In this document: positions 7,640-16,022 of the stretch, one piece after another
Layout of the letters: every line of letters begins with the position of its first letter
How positions within the stretch are numbered: the stretch's first letter is position 1
Assembly: GCA_009835395.1 (NCBI GenBank)
Contig: VXXM01000024.1
Span: 17,409-81,408 of the forward strand
Length of the DNA stretch: 64,000 nt
Reading direction: 5' to 3'
Origin: Acidimicrobiia bacterium
GTDB taxonomy: Bacteria; Actinomycetota; Acidimicrobiia; Acidimicrobiales; CATQHL01
Position numbers and translations under genes: made by a program
The notes under the pieces: model-generated
The model's input: only the letters and a program-made list of their open reading frames with translations
Told to the model about the DNA's origin: nothing
The model's database searches: none

Positions 7640-8656
7640 ATGAGGACGAGACCGGTCGGCAGGACCGCACTGCAGGTCACCGAACTCGGCTTCGGGGGCG
7701 CCGGGCTGGGTGAACTCTTCGAACTCGTCTCCGAGCCCGACGCCCAGGCGACACTGGAGGCGGCGTGGAGCGCCGGGGTGCGCTACTTCGACACCGCGCC
7801 CTGGTACGGCCACGGTCTCAGTGAGCATCGCATCGGGCACTTCCTCCGCCAGAAGAGCCGCGCCGACTACGTCCTCTCCACCAAGGTCGGTCGGGTGTAC
7901 ACCGCCAAGGGCAGGGAGTCGACCTACGACGGGGCCCCATGGGTGGGCGGCCTGGACTTCGAACTGCGGTTCGACTACACCCGCAGCGGCATTCTGAGGT
8001 CCTACGAGGACAGCCTGCAGCGATTCGGCATCAGCCGGGTGGACATTCTCAACGTCCACGACCTCGACCCTCTGTACCACGGCGAGGACGGGGTCGCCGC
8101 CCGGCTGGACGAACTCGATGCGGGGGGCGGGTTCGCCGCCCTCGAGGAGTTGAGGTCGGCCGGCGCGGTCGGCGCAATCGGCGCCGGGATCAACGAGCTG
8201 GGGATGATTCCGAGGTTCCTCGAGAGACTCGACCTGGACCTGTTCGTGGTGGCGATGCCCTACACCCTGCTCGACCAGGAAGCCCTCGACGTCGAACTCC
8301 CGGCGTGCTCGGCACGCGGGGTCGGCGTCGTGGTCGGAGCCCCGTTCGCCTCAGGGGTGCTGGCGACCGGCCCGAACGCCGAGGCCAAGTACGCCTACGC
8401 GACCCCTCCCGCCGACGTGACCGCGCGTGTCGAGCGGATACGGGGCATCGCCGCCGCATTCGACGTCAGCCTCATCGGCGCTGCCTTGCAGTTCCCGCTC
8501 GGCCATCCCTCCGTGTGCGCGGTCATCCCCGGTGCCACGGCCGCCGATCAAATCGTCCAGAACACCGAGGCCTTCGCCCGTGCCATCCCCCCCGACTTCT
8601 GGGAGGCTCTGAGGGACCAGGGCCTGATCCGTGCCGACGCGCCGCTGCCTGCCTAG
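7640..8656 (+). CDS. Aldo/keto reductase, D-threo-aldose 1-dehydrogenase-like
   Basis: This 338-aa TIM-barrel reductase has the catalytic pattern FDTAPWYG (Asp/Tyr near residue 50), LSTKVG (Lys near 82) and NVHDLDP (His). The N-terminus GRTALQVTELGFGGAGLGELF is characteristic of the AKR branch containing D-threo-aldose (L-fucose) 1-dehydrogenase and pyridoxal 4-dehydrogenase. These oxidise an aldose at C1 to a lactone with NAD(P). The ATG at 7640 follows a GGAGGCAGG site. Its position between a lactonase and a dehydratase supports the sugar-dehydrogenase reading over other AKR roles. Confidence 0.88.
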   Translation: MRTRPVGRTALQVTELGFGGAGLGELFELVSEPDAQATLEAAWSAGVRYFDTAPWYGHGLSEHRIGHFLRQKSRADYVLSTKVGRVYTAKGRESTYDGAPWVGGLDFELRFDYTRSGILRSYEDSLQRFGISRVDILNVHDLDPLYHGEDGVAARLDELDAGGGFAALEELRSAGAVGAIGAGINELGMIPRFLERLDLDLFVVAMPYTLLDQEALDVELPACSARGVGVVVGAPFASGVLATGPNAEAKYAYATPPADVTARVERIRGIAAAFDVSLIGAALQFPLGHPSVCAVIPGATAADQIVQNTEAFARAIPPDFWEALRDQGLIRADAPLPA

Positions 8657-8665
8657 GGGGACGCC

Positions 8666-9766
8666 GTGAAGATCACCGACGTGGAGATCCGGACGTGCGG
8701 CGTCACCGAACTGTCCTCAGCCGAACGCGGAAAGCTCCGAGGGCACCACACCCCTGACGTCGTGGTGATCACGCTCACGACCGACGAGGGACTCAGCGGC
8801 ACCGCGTTCGGGTTCGGCGGACTCGACGCCAAGATCTGCGCACCGTCCTTCGAGGCGGTCAAGCCCTTCATGATCGGGCGCGACCCGATGGCGCGGGAGA
8901 AGAACTTCCAGGAGTTCCAGTTCTTCGACCGGCGCTGGAACGTCCTGCCGATCTGGGCCTGGGGTCCGTTCGACGTGGCGTGCTGGGACATCGCGGGCCA
9001 GGCGGCCGGGCTGCCCATCTACCAGCTCCTGGGCGCGGCGCGCGAACGCGTCCCGGTGTACGCGAGTTCGATGTTCCTGGAGACCGACCAGGACTACCTC
9101 GATGAGGCGCTGGAGGTGCAGCGGCGCGGCTACAGGGGCTACAAGCTGCACCCGCCGGGGCCGGCCGACCGCGACATGGCCCTGTACACCGCGATCCGCG
9201 AGCTGGTCGGTGAGGACTACGCACTCATGACCGACCCGGTGGCGACGCACAGCTACGCGGAGGCGGTGCGGGTGGGGCGCCACCTCGAATCGCTCGGCTA
9301 CCTATGGTTCGAGGAACCCATCTGCGATCACGACATGTACACGTTGCAGAAGCTGACCGCCACCCTGGACATCCCGATCGCGGCCACCGAGGCCATCGCC
9401 GGACTCCACACCTCGACGGCGAGTTACATCGCCAACCGGGCGTGTGACATCGTGCGGGCCGACGTCTCGTGGCGAGGCGGCATCACGGGCGTCATGAAGA
9501 TCGCCACGCTGGCCGAGGCCTTCGGGATGAAGTGCGAGATCCACACGTCGATCTACGAGGCCCTGGAGTTCGGCAACCTGCACTGCGCCCTCGCCGTTTC
9601 GAACTCCGACTTCCTGGAGTTGCTCTACCCCGTCGAGGACTACTCGTTCGGCATCCGCCAAGGCCTCCCCATCAGCGACGGGTATGCCTCAGCGCCCGAA
9701 CTCCCGGGGCTGGGGGTGGAGTACGACTGGGACTGGATCGACGACGCCACGATCGCCAAGTCGTAG
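8666..9766 (+). CDS. Enolase-superfamily (mandelate racemase/MLE type) sugar-acid dehydratase
   Basis: The 366-aa enzyme shows the expected metal and acid/base residues: Lys in YKLHPPG (about 160), Asp in MTDPV (about 189), Glu in FEEPI (about 216), Glu in ATEAIAG (about 241) and His in EIHTSIYEAL (about 292). Such enzymes dehydrate aldonates to 2-keto-3-deoxy acids, although racemases share the scaffold. GTG start with an AGGGGG site, 9 bp after the aldo/keto reductase. Its sequence differs clearly from the second enolase-superfamily gene at 16023, so the two probably act on different acids. Confidence 0.88.
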   Translation: MKITDVEIRTCGVTELSSAERGKLRGHHTPDVVVITLTTDEGLSGTAFGFGGLDAKICAPSFEAVKPFMIGRDPMAREKNFQEFQFFDRRWNVLPIWAWGPFDVACWDIAGQAAGLPIYQLLGAARERVPVYASSMFLETDQDYLDEALEVQRRGYRGYKLHPPGPADRDMALYTAIRELVGEDYALMTDPVATHSYAEAVRVGRHLESLGYLWFEEPICDHDMYTLQKLTATLDIPIAATEAIAGLHTSTASYIANRACDIVRADVSWRGGITGVMKIATLAEAFGMKCEIHTSIYEALEFGNLHCALAVSNSDFLELLYPVEDYSFGIRQGLPISDGYASAPELPGLGVEYDWDWIDDATIAKS

Positions 9767-9857
9767 ATCTCCCCGGGGCCGGGCCGCGCCGGACGCGTCA
9801 CTCCCGTCGAAAACTGCGGCAGCCCGAGCCTCCCAGGACCCGGGCCGCCGTTCTCAC

Positions 9858-9885
9858 GAGCAACTCAGCGGCTGCTTAGTTGCTC
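9858..9885. terminator. Stem-loop between convergent genes
   Basis: An inverted repeat GAGCAACT-C-AGC / GCT-T-AGTTGCTC forms an 8-bp stem, a single mismatch, 3 more pairs and a GGCT loop. It sits just before the stop codon of the solute-binding protein on one strand and downstream of the dehydratase on the other. It has no U-tract, as is common in GC-rich actinobacteria. Confidence 0.55.
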
Positions 9886-9888
9886 CGG

Positions 9889-11358
9889 TTAGTTGTCCTG
9901 GGCCAGGATCCCCGGCGTCTCGGAGACGATGATGTCGACAGCCTCGTCCACGCTGATGTCGCCGGACAGGGCGCCGATCAGCGTCTCGCCGAACAGGGCA
10001 GAGGCCTCGTTCTCACCAAGGGTGGACGGCGCCTTCTTTCCGAACGACGCCGAAGCCAGCAGGTAGGCGCCGAGCAGCGGGTTCTCCTGTACGGCCGGGC
10101 TGTCGAAGAGAGCCGGATGACTCGGGATGCTCCCCGCCAGGTTGAGGAAGTTCTCCTGCGCCTCGGCGTCCATGATCGCCAAGCGGGCGAACTCGAAGCC
10201 GAGATCGGGACTCTCGCCGAAGGCGCCGATGCTGAACCCCTCGCCGGAGACGTACACGCCTCCGTCGCAGGTGGCGCCGGGCATCGGAATGTTGGCCAGG
10301 GTGAAGTCAGCGCCGTTGACGATGGTAGCGAGGTCCCAGTTGCCCGCCGTGGCGAAGACGTACTCGCCCGTCAGGAACTGGCTGACCGCGCCGGACTGGT
10401 CGTAGGTCACCACTTCGGGCGTCATGAGGCCTTCCTCGACCCAGCGCACAGGGCGCTCGATGGCGGCTCGGACCACGGCCTCGTCGCTCATCGTCCAGTC
10501 ACCGCACTCGGCGAACACGTACGGCATGCCGGTCCACCAGCCCAGGAGCGGAATGTTGAAGCCTGAGGCGATTCCCTTGTAGCCGGCGTCCACAGCCTGC
10601 CGCATGATCGCTTCCATGTCGTCCATGGACGTGGGCGGCTCGGCGCCGAGTTCCGCCAGGAGATCGGCGTTGTACCACAACGCAATCAGGTTGCCGTAGA
10701 CACGAACCGAGTAGATCTCGTCGCCAACCCGGTTGACGCCCGAGTCAGGCACCTGGTCGGCATCGGCGTACGTTGCCCAGTACGGATCGATCGGCCGGAG
10801 TGCGTTCACCTCGAGGAGCGAAACCTGGTCGGCCCAGTTGTAGAACATGAAGTCCGGCCCGGTCTGGGCTGCGGCCGAGGTGAGCACCTTCCCGGTGAAG
10901 TCCCCGTAGGGGAAGACCTCCACCGAGAGGTTGACGTTGGGGTATGCGGCCCGGAAGCGATCGATGCCCGCGTTTATCGAGTCGAGTGGACCCTCGTTGT
11001 TGAAGTAGTGCCACACAACGAGGTCACCCTCGCGGTCCGACGGGTTGTCCGGTGTTGCCACGCCGGGGGCGTCGTCCGCAGCCGGAGCCGGAGCAGGGGC
11101 GGGAGCCGCATCGTCGGTAGTGTCATCCGCGGCGGGGGCCGGAGCCGGCGCGGGCTCTTCGGCCGGAGCGGGCGCGGGCGCGGGCTCTTCGGCCGGAGCC
11201 GGAGCCGGCGCGGGCTCCTCAGCCGGAGCGGGCGCGGGCGCGGGCGCCTCGGCCGGAGCCGGGGCCGCGTCGTCCGTGTCGTCGCCGCCACATGCGCTTG
11301 CGATCAGCGTGAGGGCAAACAGGGCTGCGAGCAATCGCAGCGCGGGCCGTCGTTTCAT
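9889..11358 (-). CDS. ABC transporter sugar-binding lipoprotein with Ala/Pro/Glu stalk
   Basis: The 489-aa extracellular solute-binding protein (family 1, MalE-like) has a lipoprotein signal ending LIASAC with the lipid-bearing Cys at residue 23. A low-complexity stalk rich in Ala, Pro and Glu (about residues 27-100, repeats of EEPAPAPAPA) precedes the binding domain, which starts near DREGDLVVWHYF. The stalk is encoded by four 30-bp repeats. AGGAGGA lies 8 nt before the ATG. It is divergent from two CUT1 permeases, with a GntR-like operator between. No ATPase for this importer is encoded nearby, so a shared MsmK-type ATPase is likely. Confidence 0.9.
   Translation of the reverse strand: MKRRPALRLLAALFALTLIASACGGDDTDDAAPAPAEAPAPAPAPAEEPAPAPAPAEEPAPAPAPAEEPAPAPAPAADDTTDDAAPAPAPAPAADDAPGVATPDNPSDREGDLVVWHYFNNEGPLDSINAGIDRFRAAYPNVNLSVEVFPYGDFTGKVLTSAAAQTGPDFMFYNWADQVSLLEVNALRPIDPYWATYADADQVPDSGVNRVGDEIYSVRVYGNLIALWYNADLLAELGAEPPTSMDDMEAIMRQAVDAGYKGIASGFNIPLLGWWTGMPYVFAECGDWTMSDEAVVRAAIERPVRWVEEGLMTPEVVTYDQSGAVSQFLTGEYVFATAGNWDLATIVNGADFTLANIPMPGATCDGGVYVSGEGFSIGAFGESPDLGFEFARLAIMDAEAQENFLNLAGSIPSHPALFDSPAVQENPLLGAYLLASASFGKKAPSTLGENEASALFGETLIGALSGDISVDEAVDIIVSETPGILAQDN
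11131..11250. repeat. Four 30-bp tandem repeats coding the Ala/Pro/Glu stalk
   Basis: Four in-frame 30-bp units, each encoding a 10-residue PAEEPAPAPA-type unit, lie at 11131, 11161, 11191 and 11221. Units 1 and 3 resemble each other, as do units 2 and 4, so the array likely grew by a 60-bp duplication. Copy number may vary between strains. Confidence 0.8.
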
Positions 11359-11395
11359 TGCAGGGTCCTCCTCCCGGATGGGCAGTGTGCCACCT

Positions 11396-11410
11396 ACTCA
11401 TATGATAACC
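11396..11410. promoter_or_regulatory. Putative GntR operator 2 (ABC transporter divergent region)
   Basis: ACTCAT-ATG-ATAACC lies between the divergent binding-protein and permease genes. The left half and the ATG centre match the other sites of the block (compare TCTCAT-ATG-ATCAGT at 15973), while the right half is degenerate. It is the weakest of the five. Confidence 0.42.
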
Positions 11411-11421
11411 TGATGTCAGGT
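11408..11421. promoter_or_regulatory. Perfect inverted repeat ACCTGA-TG-TCAGGT
   Basis: Perfect 6-bp arms with a 2-bp spacer partly overlap the putative GntR site and lie 26 bp upstream of the permease start. It could be an operator for a second regulator (LacI-like sites have this geometry) or an extended site for the same one. Confidence 0.4.
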
Positions 11422-11446
11422 CTTCCGCAAGGGTCCGGAGATTCAC

Positions 11447-12400
11447 TTGGCCGGCGCGACGCACACGGGCTCCAAACTCAGATCGGAGGGACGGCTCGCC
11501 CGGGCCGCCACGTGGCGAATGCCCCGCCGTCGTGCCCGCCGAGAGACCCTCGCCGGGGCAGCGACACTCCCGGCCCTCGCATTCCTCGCCATCTTCGCCC
11601 TTTTCCCGCTGTACGAGATGGTCAGCATGGCGTTCGGCGACGTCGGCTTTGCCGAGGTGGTCACCGGTGAGTGGGAGCACACCACCAGCAACTTCGCGGA
11701 CCTTCCCGAAAGCCGCGGATTCCTGGATGCTCTCGAGAACACGCTCGTGTTCGTCGCAATAGTGGTCGTCGCAAGCATCGCATTCGGCCTCGCCACGGCG
11801 CACGTCATCCGCCTCGAGCGACTCAGCCGGCGCACGCTGCAGACGATGATGGTGTTCGCCTGGGCGCTGCCCCCGATCATCAGCGGAAGCGTGTGGAAGT
11901 TCATCCTGTCCGGCAACGGAGTTGCCAACGCTCTTCTCGGCCTCGTCGGAGTGGATCGCCAGCTCTGGCTCGCCGATCCCGGCAAGTCTCTCTACTCGGT
12001 CGCCTTCGTCACCGCCTGGCAGGCCATTCCCTTCGCCGCGCTGGTGCTGAAGGCCTCACTCCTCGACGTCCCTCCCGAACAGGTCGAGGCCGCGGCGGTC
12101 GATGGAGCGACGAGGCGGCACGTCTTCGTGCACGTCACACTTCCCCATCTCAAGCCTGTGCTGGTGGTCCTCACCGTGCTCATCACGGTGTATGCGTTCC
12201 GTAGCTTCGACCTCTTGTTCGTGATGACCCAGGGTGGGCCCGGCACCTCATCGACGACTCTGCCGTTCCTTGCCTGGCGAAGGGCGTTCGAGTTCGGGCA
12301 CTTCGGCGAGGGTGCCGCGCTGGCGTGCATCTCGTCTGCCTTCATCGTCGCCGCGGCGGCGTACTACTCACGAGTGAGCCGTCGGCTCGACGAGGGGTAG
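11447..12400 (+). CDS. CUT1-family sugar ABC transporter permease (MalF/UgpA type)
   Basis: The 317-aa inner-membrane protein has six predicted membrane segments and the EAA loop EAAAVDGATRRHVFVHVTLP, which contacts the ATPase. The start is TTG at 11447, preceded by CCGGAG at 7 nt; an in-frame ATG at 11519 would remove 24 positively charged residues and is the alternative. It is followed by the second permease after 6 bp. With the divergent binding protein it would import a sugar, nucleoside or sugar derivative feeding the catabolic genes. Confidence 0.9.
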   Translation: MAGATHTGSKLRSEGRLARAATWRMPRRRARRETLAGAATLPALAFLAIFALFPLYEMVSMAFGDVGFAEVVTGEWEHTTSNFADLPESRGFLDALENTLVFVAIVVVASIAFGLATAHVIRLERLSRRTLQTMMVFAWALPPIISGSVWKFILSGNGVANALLGLVGVDRQLWLADPGKSLYSVAFVTAWQAIPFAALVLKASLLDVPPEQVEAAAVDGATRRHVFVHVTLPHLKPVLVVLTVLITVYAFRSFDLLFVMTQGGPGTSSTTLPFLAWRRAFEFGHFGEGAALACISSAFIVAAAAYYSRVSRRLDEG

Positions 12401-12406
12401 ATCACG

Positions 12407-13237
12407 ATGGCCATCGTCGGCTCCGAGCGTCGGTCCCTGGGGAGGTACCTGGTTCTCGGCCTGCTGTTCTTCCTGTACGGCATTCCGATCCTGTACCTCG
12501 TCGTCACGTCGTTCAAGGCCGCCTCGGAGATCCCGGTGACCCCGGCGGCGGTGGTCTTCACGCCGCTGCTGGACTCCGTTCGAGCCGTCTTGAACGACGC
12601 CCTCTGGACCGCGGCGAAGAACTCCGCCTACATCGCGTTCGGTACGGCCATCGTCGTGGTGGGGCTGGCGACGCCCGCCGCGTACGGCCTCGCACGCATG
12701 CGCAGCGGCCGGATCGTGTCGTTCCTTCTCTTCAGCCTGATCGTTCTCCAGATGGTGCCGCAGGCGAACTCGGTGATCCCGCTTCTCCGAGTCCTCGTGA
12801 GGCTCGACCTTCTCGGGAGCAGGCTGGGGATAATTTTCGCGCTCAGCGCGCTGCTCCTGCCTTTCGCGGTGATCATCCTCCGGCCTTTCTTCGCATCGCT
12901 CCCGCCCGAGACCATCGAGGCTGCCCGACTCGATGGCGCCTCGGAACTGGCCATCTTCTATCGAATCGCAATCCCGCTGGCGCGCAATGGCATCGCCACC
13001 ATCGCCGTTCTCGTCTGGATCCTGGGCTGGGGCGAGTTCCTCTACTCGGTCAGCTTCCTCCCGAAGACCGATCTCCTACCGATGTCGGCCCTGATGAGCC
13101 TGCAGGTCTCCTCCGAAGGTGTGCGCTGGGGTCCCTTGATGGCGCTGGCGATGTTCACCGCCCTTCCGATCGTGGCGGTCTTCATCGCCACCCAGCGGCT
13201 GCTGGCCACGGGACTCACGCTCGGGGCGGTGAAGTAG
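12407..13237 (+). CDS. CUT1-family sugar ABC transporter permease (MalG type)
   Basis: This 276-aa permease has six membrane segments and the EAA motif ETIEAARLDGASELAIFYRIAIP. It pairs with the gene 6 bp upstream to form the transmembrane pore of a carbohydrate importer. The C-terminus RLLATGLTLGAVK is the family's usual ending, where the second permease often closes with the sequence GxxxGAVK. No ATP-binding subunit follows; the next gene is on the other strand. Confidence 0.92.
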   Translation: MAIVGSERRSLGRYLVLGLLFFLYGIPILYLVVTSFKAASEIPVTPAAVVFTPLLDSVRAVLNDALWTAAKNSAYIAFGTAIVVVGLATPAAYGLARMRSGRIVSFLLFSLIVLQMVPQANSVIPLLRVLVRLDLLGSRLGIIFALSALLLPFAVIILRPFFASLPPETIEAARLDGASELAIFYRIAIPLARNGIATIAVLVWILGWGEFLYSVSFLPKTDLLPMSALMSLQVSSEGVRWGPLMALAMFTALPIVAVFIATQRLLATGLTLGAVK

Positions 13238-13262
13238 GGAACCGAACCTCGGCGCTCCGGGC

Positions 13263-13275
13263 GTGGCGACGCCAC
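13263..13275. terminator. Short hairpin between convergent genes (weak)
   Basis: GTGGC-GAC-GCCAC forms a 5-bp perfect stem in the 83-bp gap between the convergent permease and LLM genes. A longer-range GAACCG/CGGTTC pairing flanks it. It is a plausible but weak bidirectional terminator. Confidence 0.3.
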
Positions 13276-13320
13276 TGCCGGTTCGTGCGGCGCACCGCCA
13301 TTGTCGTTGGAGGTGCCCGC

Positions 13321-14244
13321 TCAGTCGCGCCGCAGCAGCTCCACGACAGGGGCGAACGCCTCGGCGTCGGTGACGACGAAGTGCGATATCCCGAGTTCGG
13401 CTCGGATTCGGCGGACTTTGGCGGCCACCTCTTCGACGCCTCCTGCGAAGACGAAGGGAGAGTCCTGGACTTCCTGGGGTCCGAGCCCCGTGCGTTCTGC
13501 GACAGGTCCGGCGACGGCCTCGAGGGGGGTTCCGACGTGTAGCTCCGTGATGATGATGGACAACTCGATCTGCTGAGCGCGCTGCCCGGCGTGGTGCTGG
13601 AGCCTGGCGATGCGGTCGACGAGCGCCGACCGGTGGTAGCCCGACTGCCGCGGTGTTCCGTCAGGGAGGTGTGCGAGTCCTGTGAACTGGAAGATGTCCG
13701 CGTAGCGTCCGGCCAGTTCCAGCATGCGGTCCCCGGAGCCGCCGAGGAGCAGCGGGATCCGATCGCGGGGCAACTCCACGCCGAGGGTGTCGGACCTTGC
13801 GGCGTCCCCGCCGTCGAGGTCGGCTGCTCCGGGCCGCAGGAGGGGAGCGACCACGGCGAGCGTCTCGCTCAGGATCTCGACACGCCGGCGGCCAGTGGGG
13901 AAGTCGATGCCGAGAGTGTCGTGTTCGGCCTTCGCCCAACCGGCCCCGAGCCCGAGCACCAATCGACCGGAGGTCAGCTGGTCGAGCGTTGCGGCGGTGC
14001 GCGCCAGCAGCCCGGGGTTGTAGAAGCCGGCGTTGAGGACCAGCGGCCCGACCCGGAGATCGGTGGTGGCCTCGGATGCGATGAGCAGCGGGAGGAACGG
14101 GTCCACGGATCCAAAGTGGTCGAAGGTGTAGAACTCGTCGAAACCAGCACTCTCGGCGCGCTGCGCTGCGGCGACGATTGCCTCACGGCCCGCGGCGGAC
14201 GCTGCCGCCGCCTGGACGCCGAGGGTGAACGGCCGCGAGGTCAC
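13321..14244 (-). CDS. LLM-class F420-dependent oxidoreductase
   Basis: The 307-aa protein has the luciferase-like TIM-barrel pattern: an AAQRAESAGFDEFYTFDHFG start, LVLNAGFYNPGLLARTAATLDQLTSGR, LGLGAGW and the late LLLGGSGDRML segment. These are typical of F420-dependent actinobacterial members. It would carry out hydride transfer to or from an alcohol, aldehyde or sugar-derived substrate. It lies 52 bp upstream of nothing recognisable and is on the same strand as, but downstream of, dhaK and dhaL, so it may be the third gene of that unit. Confidence 0.87.
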   Translation of the reverse strand: MTSRPFTLGVQAAAASAAGREAIVAAAQRAESAGFDEFYTFDHFGSVDPFLPLLIASEATTDLRVGPLVLNAGFYNPGLLARTAATLDQLTSGRLVLGLGAGWAKAEHDTLGIDFPTGRRRVEILSETLAVVAPLLRPGAADLDGGDAARSDTLGVELPRDRIPLLLGGSGDRMLELAGRYADIFQFTGLAHLPDGTPRQSGYHRSALVDRIARLQHHAGQRAQQIELSIIITELHVGTPLEAVAGPVAERTGLGPQEVQDSPFVFAGGVEEVAAKVRRIRAELGISHFVVTDAEAFAPVVELLRRD

Positions 14245-14296
14245 GCCACCCTGCCCATCGGGATCGTCGTCTCGTTCGGCACGCGGCGACCCCGAC

Positions 14297-14905
14297 CTAT
14301 CTCAGCCCGCACAGGATCTCGCGGAACGCCAGCATGCCGGGGTCGTGGAGACCGATGCTCTTCTCGGCGAACATCCTGGCGCGCCCGACGCGGTTCGGCC
14401 GGTCACGGAAGCGGTCCAACGTGTCTTCGGTGGCGGCCAGTGCCGCCTCGGTCATCGCCGCGGGATCGTCGAGGTCCACAAGTGCGCGGGCGGTCGCATC
14501 GATGGTGTCGAGCACGGTCTTGTCGCCGAGGCTCGCCCCGCCGCGGTCTGCCATCGCCACCACCGCGGCATCGAGGAGGCCGCTGACGGCTGTCCAGTCC
14601 ACGGTGCTCTTGCCGCGGCACGCCTTCGCCGCGGTCATGAGGCCCGTGGCGAGGAGGGTCCCGTAACTGGAGCCCCCGCCCTTGGTGAACGCCCGGGCGC
14701 AGGTCATGAGCGCCGCTCCGAGATCGTCGGGCAACTCTCCGGCGACGGCACGAAGCTCGCGGGCGCCTTTGGTCATCGTGATGCCGAGGTCGCCGTCACC
14801 GATCCGGGCATCGGCCTGATTGAGTTCGGCCGCCACCGACTCGAGGTGCGGCGCCAGCCGACCGATGGCCCGGCTCAGCGTCTCGGCCGTGAGCTGGGTG
14901 GTCAT
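14297..14905 (-). CDS. dhaL: Dihydroxyacetone kinase ADP/ATP-binding subunit DhaL
   Basis: The 202-aa all-helical nucleotide-binding subunit carries the magnesium-binding Asp cluster IGDGDLGITM and the GGSSYGTLLATGL and RGGASLGDKTVLDTI segments of the DhaL barrel. It donates phosphate to the ketose bound by DhaK. Its ATG overlaps the dhaK stop (ATGA). The long open frame upstream is a shadow of dhaK. No DhaM phosphotransferase protein is encoded here, so the pair probably uses ATP directly. The substrate may be a tetrulose or triose from the sugar pathway. Confidence 0.9.
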   Translation of the reverse strand: MTTQLTAETLSRAIGRLAPHLESVAAELNQADARIGDGDLGITMTKGARELRAVAGELPDDLGAALMTCARAFTKGGGSSYGTLLATGLMTAAKACRGKSTVDWTAVSGLLDAAVVAMADRGGASLGDKTVLDTIDATARALVDLDDPAAMTEAALAATEDTLDRFRDRPNRVGRARMFAEKSIGLHDPGMLAFREILCGLR

Positions 14906-15900
14906 ACGCGCCAGAACGCGCACGCCGCGGGTGCCTGCAACAGGGGCGCCAGCTCCTCGTCGAGGTGGCAGAACGTCAACGACACGCCCGTCATCTCCAT
15001 CGAGGTTGCATACCGGCCGACCAGGGGCATGACGATCTCGGCGCCGGCCTCCTCGAGGCGGTTGGCGACGACCCGGTACAGGATGTAGAGCTCCTCCGGT
15101 GGCGTGGCCCCGAGGCTGTTGACGAGTGGCGACACCGGCGCCCCGGCTTCGACCGGCTTGTCGTCGAGGAGCCGGTCGACCATCTCGTTGGCGATCTCGT
15201 CGGCGGTCCGCAGAGCGCCACGCCACATGCCCGGCTCGCCGTGGATACCCATGCCCATCTCCATCTCGTCGTCGCCGATCTCGAAGGTCGGAACACCGGC
15301 TTGTGGCACGACGCAGGGAGTGAGTGCGGCACCGACCGAGCGGCAGGCGTCGGCGGCCTTCTGCGCCAGCCTGGTGACTTCGGCCAGGTCGGCGCGGGTG
15401 TCGGCGGCGGCTCCGGCGATCTTGAAGGCGTAGACCATCCCGGCGACGCCGCGGCGGCGCTCCGCCTCCTCCGGCGCGGCGCTCGCCACATCGTCTCGAA
15501 GCAGGACCGTGGCGGTGTCGATGTCCTCGAATTCCAGCATTTCGGCGGCCATGTCGAAGTTCATGACATCGCCTCCGTAGTTGCCGTACACGCTGAGCAC
15601 GCCCGCACCGCCGTCCGCGGCCCGCATGGCGTCCGCGACCTGATCGACCGACGGTGAGGCGAAGACATCGCCGATGGCGCAGGCGTCGAGCAGTCCGGGG
15701 CCGATGTAGCCCGTGAAGATGGGCAGGTGGCCCGAGCCACCTCCCGAGACGAGTCCCACCTTGCCATCCACCGGGCCATCTGCCCGTGCGACCACCCGGC
15801 GGTCGTCGCCCACCAACACGTAGTACTGCGGATGCGCCGCGGTGAGCCCTGCGAGCATCTCGTCGACGTATCGATACGGGTCGTTCAGGATCTTCTTCAC
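14902..15900 (-). CDS. dhaK: Dihydroxyacetone kinase substrate-binding subunit DhaK
   Basis: The 332-aa subunit binds a short ketose covalently through a hemiaminal with a His, here in GIHGEPGMWRG at about residue 219. The GLVSGGGSGHLPIFTGYIG and GVLSVYGNYGGDVMNFDMA segments are diagnostic. GTG start with GAGGAGG at 7 nt. It overlaps dhaL by 4 nt and is divergent from an enolase-superfamily dehydratase, with a GntR-like palindrome between. Related DhaK/DhaL pairs in sugar clusters phosphorylate erythrulose or dihydroxyacetone; which one is not visible here. Confidence 0.92.
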   Translation of the reverse strand: MKKILNDPYRYVDEMLAGLTAAHPQYYVLVGDDRRVVARADGPVDGKVGLVSGGGSGHLPIFTGYIGPGLLDACAIGDVFASPSVDQVADAMRAADGGAGVLSVYGNYGGDVMNFDMAAEMLEFEDIDTATVLLRDDVASAAPEEAERRRGVAGMVYAFKIAGAAADTRADLAEVTRLAQKAADACRSVGAALTPCVVPQAGVPTFEIGDDEMEMGMGIHGEPGMWRGALRTADEIANEMVDRLLDDKPVEAGAPVSPLVNSLGATPPEELYILYRVVANRLEEAGAEIVMPLVGRYATSMEMTGVSLTFCHLDEELAPLLQAPAACAFWRV

Positions 15901-15972
15901 GTGTCGCCTCCTCAGACCTCAGGGTGACGGGTCGCGTCGCGTCGAGCCGGCCCCTGCGGTTTCCACCTATCA

Positions 15973-15987
15973 TCTCATATGATCAGT
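15973..15987. promoter_or_regulatory. Putative GntR operator 3 (dhaK / dehydratase divergent region)
   Basis: TCTCAT-ATG-ATCAGT lies 35 bp before the dehydratase start and 72 bp before dhaK. Four of six arm positions are symmetric, and its left arm is identical to that of the site at 18793. An ACCTAT half-site overlaps on the left. Confidence 0.55.
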
Positions 15988-16022
15988 TGAACGGCAACGA
16001 AGTCTGGACGGGGTAAAGGGGA

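Noticed and set aside
11131..11250. Possible CRISPR-like 30-bp repeats
   Set aside because: Units are contiguous, in frame, without spacers, and encode a protein linker.
11045..11413. Gly/Ala/Ser repeat protein on the plus strand
   Set aside because: It is the complement of the Ala/Pro/Glu stalk of the binding protein; the repeats explain its composition.
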